From the NCBI GenBank assembly GCA_963977185.1, contig CAXBNV010000002.1, positions 81,047 through 145,046 on the forward strand: a DNA stretch of 64,000 nucleotides, given 5' to 3'. The position numbers and the translations under genes are program-made. The notes under the pieces were generated by a model. That model did no database searches and was not told the DNA's origin. It saw nothing but the letters and a program-made list of their open reading frames with translations. Origin of the DNA: CAXBNV01 sp963977185 (lineage in GTDB: Bacteria; Pseudomonadota; Gammaproteobacteria; JAGOUU01). This document shows positions 19,043-27,562 of this stretch, one piece after another. The first letter of the stretch is position 1. Each line of letters begins with the position of its first letter.

Positions 19043-19690
19043 ATGATAGCAAAAAAATCTATTGTTATATTAGCATTCTCAGCATTATCTCTATCTAGTA
19101 TTTATGCTGACACAACATCATCTAAACTCATGCAATCTGGTACTCAAAAAGTTGTAATCGTTAAAGATCAGGATGATTTAAAAGCTGATCTAGCAAAACT
19201 AAACAGCATGATTGAGCGAGACCCTATTTTAAAAGATTTTAAAATACAAGCAATGCTTACAACAGATGAAAATAAAATGCCTGAACTAACATTATCTGGC
19301 GAATTAGATACTGACAAACAATATGAAGATGTTGTAACTTTATCAGAAAATATAATGGACATCAATAATATTAATACTGATAACCTTAAAGTAAAAGACT
19401 CTGAAAGCAGTTTATCTGATCTTTATATAACAGGTCTATTAAAAGGAAAAATAATCAATAATAATATTTTTAATGATAAATCTGTAGAATATTGGGGAAT
19501 AGATATTTCAACTAAAAACGGTGTTGTATATATAACCGGAAATGTAGATAACTCTAATGATATTCCAAGACTAGAACAATTGGCAAAATCAATTAATGAT
19601 GTTAAAAATGTTAAAGTAGATGTTAAAATTGTAGATCAAGAAAAAAATGATAACGCTACTGCTACTGATACTGATACTGATACTGAATAA
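19043..19690 (+). CDS. exported protein with BON domains
   Basis: The protein has 215 residues with a clear signal peptide cleaved after about residue 22 (SSIYA-D). The C-terminal part is a BON domain: an LSDLYITGLLKGK helix, then the strand pair STKNGVVYITGNV, then a helix and VKNVKVDVKIV. The preceding half (about 35-120) looks like a second, degenerate BON unit. BON proteins (OsmY type) are periplasmic and bind membranes or stabilise the envelope. The tail is an Asp/Thr repeat encoded by GATACT hexamers. An AGGA motif precedes the ATG. It is monocistronic, with a strong terminator. Confidence 0.72.
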   Translation: MIAKKSIVILAFSALSLSSIYADTTSSKLMQSGTQKVVIVKDQDDLKADLAKLNSMIERDPILKDFKIQAMLTTDENKMPELTLSGELDTDKQYEDVVTLSENIMDINNINTDNLKVKDSESSLSDLYITGLLKGKIINNNIFNDKSVEYWGIDISTKNGVVYITGNVDNSNDIPRLEQLAKSINDVKNVKVDVKIVDQEKNDNATATDTDTDTE

Positions 19691-19725
19691 CTACGCAATA
19701 CTATTATTTTATAATATGTAAAACC

Positions 19726-19791
19726 TATACTTGCTGTAACGACTAATGAATAACTAAATAATCAAATTGTTACAGCAAGTATAAGTTTTTT
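19726..19791 (+). terminator. terminator of the BON-domain gene
   Basis: A perfect 15-base stem, 19726-19740 with 19769-19783 (core ACTTGCTGTAAC/GTTACAGCAAGT), has a 28-base loop and is followed by TTTTTT. The long loop is unusual, but the stem and T-tract are convincing. Confidence 0.75.
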
Positions 19792-19907
19792 ATTCATTAT
19801 TTATAAATTAAAACTCTCAAAAATTTTACTCATTTGCCTTATAATTAAATATAAATTTTAATTTAAATTAACTAAATACTCACATTATATATAGGCATCT
19901 AATATAA

Positions 19908-19936
19908 TTGTTTTGCTTATAACAAAAAGATATAAT
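19908..19936 (+). promoter_or_regulatory. sigma-70 promoter for fabI
   Basis: TTGTTT (19908-19913) and a consensus TATAAT (19931-19936) are spaced by 17 bases, 48 bases before the chosen fabI ATG. Confidence 0.6.
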
Positions 19937-19983
19937 GAAATTTCAAATAATTTTAAAATTAAAGTTTGTATAAGGTTTTCAAT

Positions 19984-20781
19984 ATGGATTTATTAAAAAA
20001 TAAAAATGTTTTAATTACTGGGCTGTTAAGCAATAAATCTATAGCATATGGTATCGCAAAAGCGATGCATTCGGCAGGTGCTAATCTTGCTTTTACTTAT
20101 TTTGGTGAAAAATTTAAAGAAAGAGTGACTAAACTTGCAAATGAATTTGGTTCTAAAATAGTACTTCCATGTGATGTAAGCTCAGATAGCGACATAGAGA
20201 ATTTATTCACGTCCCTTTCTAAAGAATGGGGTCATCTAGATGCTCTTGTTCATTCTATTGCTTTTGCTCCTGCTGATCAATTAGCTGGATCATATATAGA
20301 CTCAGTAACTAGAGAAGGTTTTAGAATTGCTCATGAAGTTAGTAGCTACAGCTTGGCTGCTCTTGCCAAAATGGCAGAGCCTTTAATGGCAAAAGCTGAA
20401 AGTGGCGGTGCTATTTTAACTTTAACTTATTTAGGTTCACAAAGAGCTGTAACAAATTATAATGTCATGGGTCTTGCCAAAGCTAGTCTAGAGGCTAACG
20501 TTAGATATTTAGCAAATGATTTAGGTCCTAAAAACATAAGAATAAATGCTATTTCAGCAGGACCAATTAGAACTTTAGCTGCATCTGGTATTAAAGGATT
20601 TAAAAATATCTTATCAGCTAATGAAAAAATTGTTCCATTAAGAAGAAATGTAACTATACATGATGTTGGTAATACTGCTTTATTTTTATGCTCTTATTTA
20701 GCAAATGGTGTTACTGGCGAAATTATTCACGTTGATAGCGGCTATCATGCAGTTGATCCGTTAATAATCAATGAAAATTAA
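19984..20781 (+). CDS. fabI: enoyl-ACP reductase (NADH), FabI type
   Basis: FabI catalyses the last reduction of each fatty acid elongation cycle. It is a short-chain dehydrogenase fold. The N-terminal cofactor loop is ITGLLSNKSIAYGIA, and the catalytic residues are Tyr149, Tyr159 and Lys166 in the YNVMGLAKASLE region, matching E. coli Tyr146, Tyr156 and Lys163. I choose the ATG at 19984 (265 residues) because AAGG precedes it; an upstream TTG would add six residues. It stands alone with its own promoter and terminator. No other enoyl reductase is seen in the window. Confidence 0.95.
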   Translation: MDLLKNKNVLITGLLSNKSIAYGIAKAMHSAGANLAFTYFGEKFKERVTKLANEFGSKIVLPCDVSSDSDIENLFTSLSKEWGHLDALVHSIAFAPADQLAGSYIDSVTREGFRIAHEVSSYSLAALAKMAEPLMAKAESGGAILTLTYLGSQRAVTNYNVMGLAKASLEANVRYLANDLGPKNIRINAISAGPIRTLAASGIKGFKNILSANEKIVPLRRNVTIHDVGNTALFLCSYLANGVTGEIIHVDSGYHAVDPLIINEN

Positions 20782-20791
20782 TTGAATAAAT

Positions 20792-20824
20792 AAAACCCTC
20801 TCCAAAAATTAGGTTGAGGGTTTT
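20792..20824. terminator. bidirectional terminator between fabI and kdsB
   Basis: AAAACCCTC (20792-20800) pairs exactly with GAGGGTTTT (20816-20824). It sits between the convergent fabI and kdsB stop codons, with a T-rich continuation on the plus strand. Confidence 0.7.
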
Positions 20825-20830
20825 AATTAA

Positions 20831-21601
20831 TTAATTTTGATATAAACTTCTAACTTTATCAAGATCATCTTGAGTATTAACATCCAAAAAAATATTATTA
20901 TGTTTTTGGACCACTCCTACATGTATTTTAAACCCGTGCCATAAAGCTCTTAACTGCTCTAAACTTTCAGCTGCTTCTAAATCAGAACTTTCACTTGCCA
21001 TATATTTTTTTACAAATCCTGATCTATAACAATATAAGCCTATGTGTCTTAAATATTTATAATTATAATCTTTGTTATAAGCAATTGGAGCTCTACTAAA
21101 ATATAATGCATAATTATTTTTATCTAAAACTACTTTTACAGTATTAGGATTTAAAACACTATCAGATATATTATCAGATTCAATATAATGAGCTAATGTT
21201 GTAATATCAGCTAGTCTATTATTACTTAAGTTTTCAACAACTAATTGTATAAAACTTGGATTAATAAATGGCTCATCTCCTTGGAGATTCACTATAATTT
21301 CATTTGGATCTAGATTTAATTGCTCAACAACAGATGCAATGCGCTCAGTTCCTGAATTTAAAGTATTAGGTGTTAAAACAATAATATCAGCAAATTTACT
21401 AGCCACATCAAAAACTTTTTGATGATCAGTTGCAATAATAATTTTATCTGGCTTTGCAAGTTTTGCTTGATCATAAACTCGCTCTAATAACGTTTTTCCA
21501 TTTAGATCGCAAAGTACTTTGCCTGGCAATCTAGATGAGGCATATCTTGCAGGAATTACAATTGTAAATTTAACTTGAGATTTCTTGTTATTTTTTCTCA
21601 T
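20831..21601 (-). CDS. kdsB: 3-deoxy-manno-octulosonate cytidylyltransferase
   Basis: KdsB activates KDO as CMP-KDO for the lipopolysaccharide inner core. The nucleotidyltransferase N-terminus [14 protein letters not shown] is intact, and NLQGDEPFI is the conserved metal/nucleotide motif. The 256 residues match the family. Its start lies inside the Trm112-like gene (14-base overlap), so the two are coupled. It is the last gene of the msbA-lpxK-(Trm112-like)-kdsB operon. Confidence 0.95.
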   Translation of the reverse strand: MRKNNKKSQVKFTIVIPARYASSRLPGKVLCDLNGKTLLERVYDQAKLAKPDKIIIATDHQKVFDVASKFADIIVLTPNTLNSGTERIASVVEQLNLDPNEIIVNLQGDEPFINPSFIQLVVENLSNNRLADITTLAHYIESDNISDSVLNPNTVKVVLDKNNYALYFSRAPIAYNKDYNYKYLRHIGLYCYRSGFVKKYMASESSDLEAAESLEQLRALWHGFKIHVGVVQKHNNIFLDVNTQDDLDKVRSLYQN

Positions 21602-21782
21602 TATCTGATTCTTCCATACTTATATGTCTTGCTTCATGCTCTAACATAATCGGAATATTATCTTTAATAGGAAATGCAAGTTTATCAAATTTACATAATA
21701 ATTCGTTTTTATCTTTTTTATAGATTAATTTACCTTTACATAAAGGACAAACTAATATTGATAATAATTGCTTATCTAACAT
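21588..21782 (-). CDS. ycaR: Trm112-like protein, YcaR/UPF0434 family
   Basis: This small 64-residue protein has the family pattern [14 protein letters not shown] at residues 6-19 with a CPLC pair, then [12 protein letters not shown] and [10 protein letters not shown]. In many gammaproteobacteria it lies between lpxK and kdsB, exactly as here. The eukaryotic homologue Trm112 activates methyltransferases, but the role of the bacterial protein is not established. Only one CxxC and a single later Cys are present, so zinc binding may be weak. It overlaps kdsB by 14 bases. Confidence 0.88.
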   Translation of the reverse strand: MLDKQLLSILVCPLCKGKLIYKKDKNELLCKFDKLAFPIKDNIPIMLEHEARHISMEESDNEKK

Positions 21783-21808
21783 TTTAAATCATACCTACCA
21801 ATAAAAAT

Positions 21809-22849
21809 TTAATGTGCTTTTTTTAACTTATTTAGTTTTTTAAAAATTTTTTCTTTAAATTTATCAGATAAAACTGCTTCGACTTTTAAAAAATATAAGT
21901 CTTGATTTATAAGTTTATCTTTTAAATCATCTATTTTTACAGAATCTTTTTCTGTCATTATAATTGGATAGTCATTATATGCTAATAAATCATTTTCTTT
22001 AAAATTATAATGGTCATTAAATGACATACAAATCGGATGAATATTTAGCTCTTTTAAAGTTAAATAAAACCCTTCTGGATTTGCTATACCAGCTATAGCA
22101 TAAACAGTTTTTTTCTTAAACTTATCTAATTCACATACATCACCTGTACGTATATTTATAAAACTCTTAGGCTTCAAACAAAAATTGTCATTAAGATTAT
22201 TTAAGGATTTATATAAAACAAAATCAAACTTACTTAAATTATTTGCAGGCTCTCTTAAAGGACCTTTAGGTAATAAATTTTTATTGCCTAAATTTCTCAA
22301 AGTATCTAATAAACAAATTTTTATATCAGAGTTAATACTATAATCTTGTAACCCATCATCTGTAATTATAATATCGCCTATATTTAATTCATTAATTTTA
22401 TTAACGGCTAACTTTCTTTCTTTACATAAAGTCACAGGAATATCTAAGTCTTTTAAATTTTGCCATAATACCTTAGGCTCATCTCCTGTAATTTCTATAG
22501 TATCATTTTCATCTATAACTTTAAAAAAATTTTGTTTAATAACATTTCTGAAATTATAATTTTTAGTAATTATGACTGGATTGTAACCTAAAGATTTTAA
22601 AAATCTTGCTATAGCTATAGTAAAAGGAGTCTTTCCTGTGCCACCTACTGTTATATTGCCCACTGTAATAATAGGAACTTTATTACTAATTTCTTCTGAA
22701 AAATTATCATAATAATAATTTCTTGTAATATAACCTAAATAATATAACCCTGAAAAAGGGGTTAGTATCTTAGCTGCATACGAATGTTTTTTATTATACC
22801 AAAGTTGAATGAAAAAATTTTCAACTTTACCTTTAAAATTATCATACAT
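21809..22849 (-). CDS. lpxK: tetraacyldisaccharide 4'-kinase
   Basis: LpxK phosphorylates the 4' position of the lipid A disaccharide at the inner membrane. The Walker A motif GNITVGGTGKTP is at 64-75. IITDDGLQ carries the characteristic DDG(L/F)Q motif, and a membrane-associated N-terminal helix is visible. The 346 residues match the family. It sits 5 bases after msbA and is followed by the Trm112-like and kdsB genes. Confidence 0.94.
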   Translation of the reverse strand: MYDNFKGKVENFFIQLWYNKKHSYAAKILTPFSGLYYLGYITRNYYYDNFSEEISNKVPIITVGNITVGGTGKTPFTIAIARFLKSLGYNPVIITKNYNFRNVIKQNFFKVIDENDTIEITGDEPKVLWQNLKDLDIPVTLCKERKLAVNKINELNIGDIIITDDGLQDYSINSDIKICLLDTLRNLGNKNLLPKGPLREPANNLSKFDFVLYKSLNNLNDNFCLKPKSFINIRTGDVCELDKFKKKTVYAIAGIANPEGFYLTLKELNIHPICMSFNDHYNFKENDLLAYNDYPIIMTEKDSVKIDDLKDKLINQDLYFLKVEAVLSDKFKEKIFKKLNKLKKAH

Positions 22850-22854
22850 AATAT

Positions 22855-24609
22855 CTACAATGCTTCCATTTCAAAGTTTTGTTCATATTGCATTTTGTAT
22901 AAACTTTTATAAATACCTGCTTTTTCTAATAAATTACTGTGTTTACCTGACTCAATAATCATACCTTGATCTAATACAATAATTTTATCTGCTTTAACAA
23001 TAGTAGACAATCTATGTGCTATTACAAAAGTTGTTCGATTTAACATTAATTTATCTAACGCTTTTTGAATACTAACTTCAGTTTCAGAATCTAATGCAGA
23101 TGTAGCCTCATCTAAAATTAAAATTTGAGCGTTTTTAAATATCGCTCTTGCTATTGCAATCCTTTGTCTTTGTCCTCCTGATAATAAAACACCGTCCTCA
23201 CCAACTATAGTATTAATACCTTTAGGTAATGTCTCTATAAAACCTTCTAAGTTTGCAAAACGAGCAGCATTAATAACATCTTCTAATTTATAATCTACTA
23301 CTCCATAAGTAATATTATCTAATATAGAACTATTAAATAAAGTTATATCTTGAGAAACTATAGCAATATTATCTCTTAAAGAGCTAAGCTCATAATCTTG
23401 TATATTAATATCATCTAATAAAATTTCACCTGAATTAACATTATAAAATCTTGGTAATAAATTAATAATAGATGTTTTTCCAGCTCCAGATTTGCCAACA
23501 AAAGCAATGGTCTCTCCTGGATTAGCTGTAAAACTCACATTTTTTAAAACTTCTTTTTCATCATTATATTTAAAACTAACTTGTTTATACTCTATTCTAC
23601 CTAATAATTTAGTTATTTTTTTCGTTCCAAAATTAGGCTCCTTAGGCATATCTAGAATATCAAAAATACTTTCTGCACCAGCAACACCTTTTTGCACAGC
23701 ACTATTTATCGTATTTAATTCTTTTAATGGCTTTAATAAGGCTACCATGCTAGAAAATAAAGCGGTAAATCCACCTGCTGTTATAGCATCCTTACCTGTT
23801 AAGCTTAACGCTGAAAATATTGTCAAAGCAAGTGCGCAGCCTGCAAGAAGCTGAATTACAGGACCACTAATTGATCGCATAAAAACACTTTTCATCTCTT
23901 GTTTATTAAAGTCTTTTAATGCATGATAAAACCTATTCACTTCAAAAGAACAGCCGCCAAAAATTCTAATTTCCCTATTTGCGCTAATTCCTTCTTCTGC
24001 AACTTCTGATACTGTACCCATTGTATTTTGCATTCTATGACTTAATTTTTTAAATCTTTTGCTGATAAACACAAATAAAAAAGAAATTATAGGCATAGCA
24101 ACTAAAAAAGTTAAAGTAAGACTAACACTTACGGAAAACATAACATAAATTAAAAAAGCGATTAAAAAAATATCTCTAGTAATATCAGTAATAACATCTG
24201 TTGCAGCTTTTGAGACTTGATCTACATTAAAAATAATTTTTGATAATAAATTACCAGAAGAATTTTGATCAAAAAATTTTATAGGTAATTGCAAGTAATG
24301 AGAAAATAGTTGTAATCGTAATTTCATTACTATTTTTCTAGCTATATACATCATACCAAAAGTAGAAGCAAAACTAAAAACTCCTCTGGACAAAAAAATT
24401 AATGGTAATAAATACGGTATAATTTTTATAACACCCGGGTCTTTATTAACAAAACCATCATCTACTAATGGCTTTAATAAATGTATGACATAAGCATCCA
24501 TACCTGAATAAGCTATATTTGAAATAGTTGCGACTATAAAAATAATCCAATAAGATTTTAAGTAAGACAGAAGCCTAAAATAGGTCTGTAATGATTTCTT
24601 CTTTTTCAT
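22855..24609 (-). CDS. msbA: lipid A export ABC transporter ATP-binding/permease protein MsbA
   Basis: MsbA flips core-lipid A across the inner membrane. An N-terminal domain of six membrane segments (to about residue 310) is followed by a nucleotide-binding domain with Walker A at 372-380 (GKSGAGKTS), the signature LSGGQRQRIAIARA, Walker B ILILDEATSALDSE and switch His in VIAHRLST. The 584 residues match E. coli MsbA. It is the first gene of the envelope operon and diverges from tusE across only 42 bases. The lpxK neighbour supports MsbA over a generic exporter. Confidence 0.94.
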   Translation of the reverse strand: MKKKKSLQTYFRLLSYLKSYWIIFIVATISNIAYSGMDAYVIHLLKPLVDDGFVNKDPGVIKIIPYLLPLIFLSRGVFSFASTFGMMYIARKIVMKLRLQLFSHYLQLPIKFFDQNSSGNLLSKIIFNVDQVSKAATDVITDITRDIFLIAFLIYVMFSVSVSLTLTFLVAMPIISFLFVFISKRFKKLSHRMQNTMGTVSEVAEEGISANREIRIFGGCSFEVNRFYHALKDFNKQEMKSVFMRSISGPVIQLLAGCALALTIFSALSLTGKDAITAGGFTALFSSMVALLKPLKELNTINSAVQKGVAGAESIFDILDMPKEPNFGTKKITKLLGRIEYKQVSFKYNDEKEVLKNVSFTANPGETIAFVGKSGAGKTSIINLLPRFYNVNSGEILLDDINIQDYELSSLRDNIAIVSQDITLFNSSILDNITYGVVDYKLEDVINAARFANLEGFIETLPKGINTIVGEDGVLLSGGQRQRIAIARAIFKNAQILILDEATSALDSETEVSIQKALDKLMLNRTTFVIAHRLSTIVKADKIIVLDQGMIIESGKHSNLLEKAGIYKSLYKMQYEQNFEMEAL

Positions 24610-24651
24610 GTTAATGATATGATATTTAAATAAATATTATTTTTATATATT

Positions 24652-25002
24652 ATGACACAAAGTATAACTTCAGAAAATATAAATCAATATCTAGATCAAA
24701 ATGGCTATCTAAATAATATTGATTTATGGAATATTGATATAGCCAAAATTCTAGCAAAACTTAATAATATTAATTTAACCAATGATCATATTATTATAAT
24801 TAATGCTATTAGAAATTTTTATATAGAATACAACACATATCCAATTTTAAGAGTATTTATAAAAAAACTAAAACAAGATAATTTACTAGAAGAAAATAAG
24901 TATAATTCTATTTATTTAAATAAATTATTTCCTGAAACCCCTATTCCTTTAGCAGGAAAATTAGCAGGGCTTCCAAAATCAAAAAAATGTATAAAATTTT
25001 AA
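24652..25002 (+). CDS. tusE: TusE/DsrC-family sulfur relay protein
   Basis: The 116 residues match the TusE/DsrC family: GYL near residue 18, the LTNDHIIIINAIRNFY helix, FPETP and the C-terminal AGLPKSKKCIKF with conserved Cys113. TusE receives sulfur from TusBCD and hands it to MnmA for 2-thiouridine at tRNA position 34. DsrC has a second upstream cysteine, which I do not see, so TusE is the better reading. It diverges from msbA, and the GIY-YIG gene follows after 21 bases. Confidence 0.87.
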   Translation: MTQSITSENINQYLDQNGYLNNIDLWNIDIAKILAKLNNINLTNDHIIIINAIRNFYIEYNTYPILRVFIKKLKQDNLLEENKYNSIYLNKLFPETPIPLAGKLAGLPKSKKCIKF

Positions 25003-25023
25003 ATAACAATAAAATATATAACA

Positions 25024-25278
25024 ATGAACAAATGGTTTGTTTACATAATAGAAACTAGATTAAATACTTTGTATACCGGAATCACTAATAATGTTGCTAG
25101 AAGACTTAAAGAACATCAAATGCAAAATTATAAAACCGCAAAATATTTAAGAGGTAAAGATCCATTAACTCTTGTTTACATTAAAGAAGTAATTTCAAAA
25201 AATGAGGCGCTAAAGCTTGAGTGTTTAATTAAAAAGCTATCAAAAAAAGAAAAAATAGATTTAATTAAAAACAGCTAA
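25024..25278 (+). CDS. GIY-YIG nuclease-superfamily protein
   Basis: This single-domain GIY-YIG protein has 84 residues. The motif appears as VYIIE at 6-10 and LYTGIT at 16-21, followed by the catalytic-type arginine in NVARRLKEH. Such short UPF0213/YhbQ-like proteins are common in bacteria and their substrate is uncertain. It is probably co-transcribed with tusE. No mobile-element context is seen. Confidence 0.85.
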   Translation: MNKWFVYIIETRLNTLYTGITNNVARRLKEHQMQNYKTAKYLRGKDPLTLVYIKEVISKNEALKLECLIKKLSKKEKIDLIKNS

Positions 25279-25350
25279 TTGATAATTTAAGAATCTATAA
25301 ATAACTCTGTGTAAATTATTTATTTACATATCTAAAGATTTTCATAATGC

Positions 25351-27486
25351 TCATTGTATCTTGTTTATAATTTTTTTCTTTAACTCAATTGATTTTATAT
25401 CGTTATCAATAATTTGATTCTCTAAATTATTTGATTTTATGAGACTATAAATAATACTCTTGTCTAAATTATTTGATTTTATAATTTCTACGAGGCTATA
25501 AATAATACTATTGTCTAAATTATTTGATTTTATATCATTAGATATGACATTGTTCTCGAAATTATTTAAATTTATATCGTTATCAACAAAATTTATACCA
25601 CCATTTTGAAAAGATTTTGATATACGATTATTATTAACACTAACAACGTTAGAAAATTCAAATAAAGTCATCCCGCCTTCTGTTATATCCAAAGTTTCTC
25701 TAAATTTTCGAAGAATAGGCTGAGATACTGTATTTTGATCTACATTATCCAGAATAGCTAATGGTATTTTTGGTTCTTCTTTACTATTAAATACAATGTT
25801 TTTTACAAAGACACAAATATCTAAACAATAACAAACATCTGTATTTGAATGTTTAAATACTTCCGATGATGCAGTAACATCGACATAATCGACATAATCA
25901 ACATCATCAACTACAAAATATAACGTTTCACCTGTTTTTAATAAACTTAATTTAGCTAATTTATTTAATTTTTTTAGCTCATTTATAGATTCTTCAGTCA
26001 GAACACAGATTGAATGTCCTGGCGTATATTTCTTTATAGCTTCAAAATATTGAGTTTTACTAAAACAGCGTTGTAAATCCAATTTATGTGCAAAATTTAC
26101 AATCTGATGTAAAAATATTTTTTTGTTCTTATTAGAGTCATTTTCATCAATATTTTTATCAAAATCTGGATTCCCCATATCTTTTAGAATATCTGTCCAT
26201 AAACAAATTTCTTCCATAGGAATTTGTAATTGCTGTTCTAAAAATAAAGCTAAGTTATTTGCTGATGCATTCAATTCAGCTCTAAATTTAGCTAAATTTT
26301 CTAAAGGCCCAGTCTCAGACTCACGTCCTGTCCTTGAAAAAGCTAAAAAAACTTTAATAAGTTCAATCTCATAATTAGATAAATCATTACAAAAATCTCT
26401 AAATTTTTGATCAATAGCATATTTACCAAAATAAGAAATAACAGGCTCAGTATATGATACAACTCGAACATGATGAGCCAAAGCATGATTTGGTCGATAA
26501 ATGCTATCACGTTTATATTCAGGAATTTCTTTGTATGGGTGTCTTAAATGATTTTCATAAGCAACAGATAAAGCTAATTCAGAAAAATAATGATCTTGAT
26601 TTTCAGTAACTAATCCATGTACCTGTCTTGCATAAATAGATATTATACTTTGAGGACTTTTATTTGCTCCCATTGGAGTATGCTCAACTATTTTTGGTGT
26701 ATCATAAATCCAATGACCATGAGTCATAAGAACTTCTTCTTCAATTGGTAATGAGCTTAAATTTCTTATTGACTTAACCCTTCCTCTGTTAGCAACAATC
26801 TTCAGAATTTTTTGGTGTTGAATCGCAGGTGAACCACCTTCCAATTCAGTAAAACTTGTTAATCCTTGAACATGTTGCACAACATCTCCATAAAACATCT
26901 GTGAAAACATTCCTGGAGGAATTATAGACAATAGTCTATAAATATTATTATTTGAAAATATGAAGGGAATATCATTGTAATCTAATTCAACATTTGCTAT
27001 TGATTTTCTACCATAATTCTTATTAGAAACGCTAATAGTTAATAATGATTGAATAAAATCTAATTTTAATTGATCCAAATCTACATGCTCAGCAAATGGA
27101 TCTCCTCTTAATAATTTATTAAACGACTTATAAGAAGATCCAGTATATTTCTGCAAAGCTTCTAGCTCTACTCCATAAATATATTCTTCATCATCAACTA
27201 AAAAATCATTAAACTTGCTTTTATCAAGTGAGGTCAATTTATCAATAATATCTTTAGGGGTTTTAAAGTATTCTAGATTTGCATTTCTTAAAGCACATGA
27301 AATATTATATGTTATACCGTCTGGACATACGATTAATATTTGCCCTAATGAATTTTTTCCAATAATTACAGAATGCTTTTTTGAATCTTTTTGAGGAAAA
27401 TCAACTTCTGTTAACGCATATAAAACTCGCAAAACATCATAATGAGCTTGATTTAATTTTGAAGGCCCTTGCAATAAATTACTCAT
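25351..27486 (-). CDS. large protein with SidE-type phosphodiesterase-like signature and C-terminal repeats
   Basis: This 711-residue protein has no signal peptide or membrane segment. Its middle section carries three motifs in the order I associate with the SidE/Dup phosphodiesterase domain of Legionella: YRPNHALAHHVR (330-341), TGRESE (386-391) and AHKLDLQRC (466-474). That domain cleaves ADP-ribosylated ubiquitin during phosphoribosyl ubiquitination, or reverses it. I see no mono-ADP-ribosyltransferase or deubiquitinase domain. The last 70 residues are near-repeats of a KSNNLD-xx-II pattern. I start at the ATG at 27486, since the longer frame begins with TTG; no ribosome binding site is obvious. 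It follows tilS. The family assignment is from motif memory, so moderate. Confidence 0.5.
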   Translation of the reverse strand: MSNLLQGPSKLNQAHYDVLRVLYALTEVDFPQKDSKKHSVIIGKNSLGQILIVCPDGITYNISCALRNANLEYFKTPKDIIDKLTSLDKSKFNDFLVDDEEYIYGVELEALQKYTGSSYKSFNKLLRGDPFAEHVDLDQLKLDFIQSLLTISVSNKNYGRKSIANVELDYNDIPFIFSNNNIYRLLSIIPPGMFSQMFYGDVVQHVQGLTSFTELEGGSPAIQHQKILKIVANRGRVKSIRNLSSLPIEEEVLMTHGHWIYDTPKIVEHTPMGANKSPQSIISIYARQVHGLVTENQDHYFSELALSVAYENHLRHPYKEIPEYKRDSIYRPNHALAHHVRVVSYTEPVISYFGKYAIDQKFRDFCNDLSNYEIELIKVFLAFSRTGRESETGPLENLAKFRAELNASANNLALFLEQQLQIPMEEICLWTDILKDMGNPDFDKNIDENDSNKNKKIFLHQIVNFAHKLDLQRCFSKTQYFEAIKKYTPGHSICVLTEESINELKKLNKLAKLSLLKTGETLYFVVDDVDYVDYVDVTASSEVFKHSNTDVCYCLDICVFVKNIVFNSKEEPKIPLAILDNVDQNTVSQPILRKFRETLDITEGGMTLFEFSNVVSVNNNRISKSFQNGGINFVDNDINLNNFENNVISNDIKSNNLDNSIIYSLVEIIKSNNLDKSIIYSLIKSNNLENQIIDNDIKSIELKKKIINKIQ
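25380..25570 (-). repeat. degenerate tandem repeats at the 3' end of the phosphodiesterase-like gene
   Basis: The phrase AATTATTTGATTTTAT recurs at about 25426, 25468 and 25520. Between copies the sequence CTATAAATAATACT also repeats. The encoded units share KSNNLD/E followed by II and YSL, with one unit longer by a few residues. The unit count may vary between strains. Confidence 0.6.
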
Positions 27487-27562
27487 ATAAATTAACCACA
27501 ATATATTAGTATTAATGTAATATTACTAAACCAAACTTAAATAATGATTAAAATCTTAATAG

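Noticed and set aside
19660..19690. GATACT hexamer repeat as a phase-variable switch.
   Set aside because: A six-base unit keeps the frame, so it can alter length but not switch the gene off.
25024..25278. GIY-YIG protein as a homing endonuclease or mobile-element remnant.
   Set aside because: Single-domain GIY-YIG proteins of this size are common stand-alone genes, and no intron, intein or repeat boundaries flank it.
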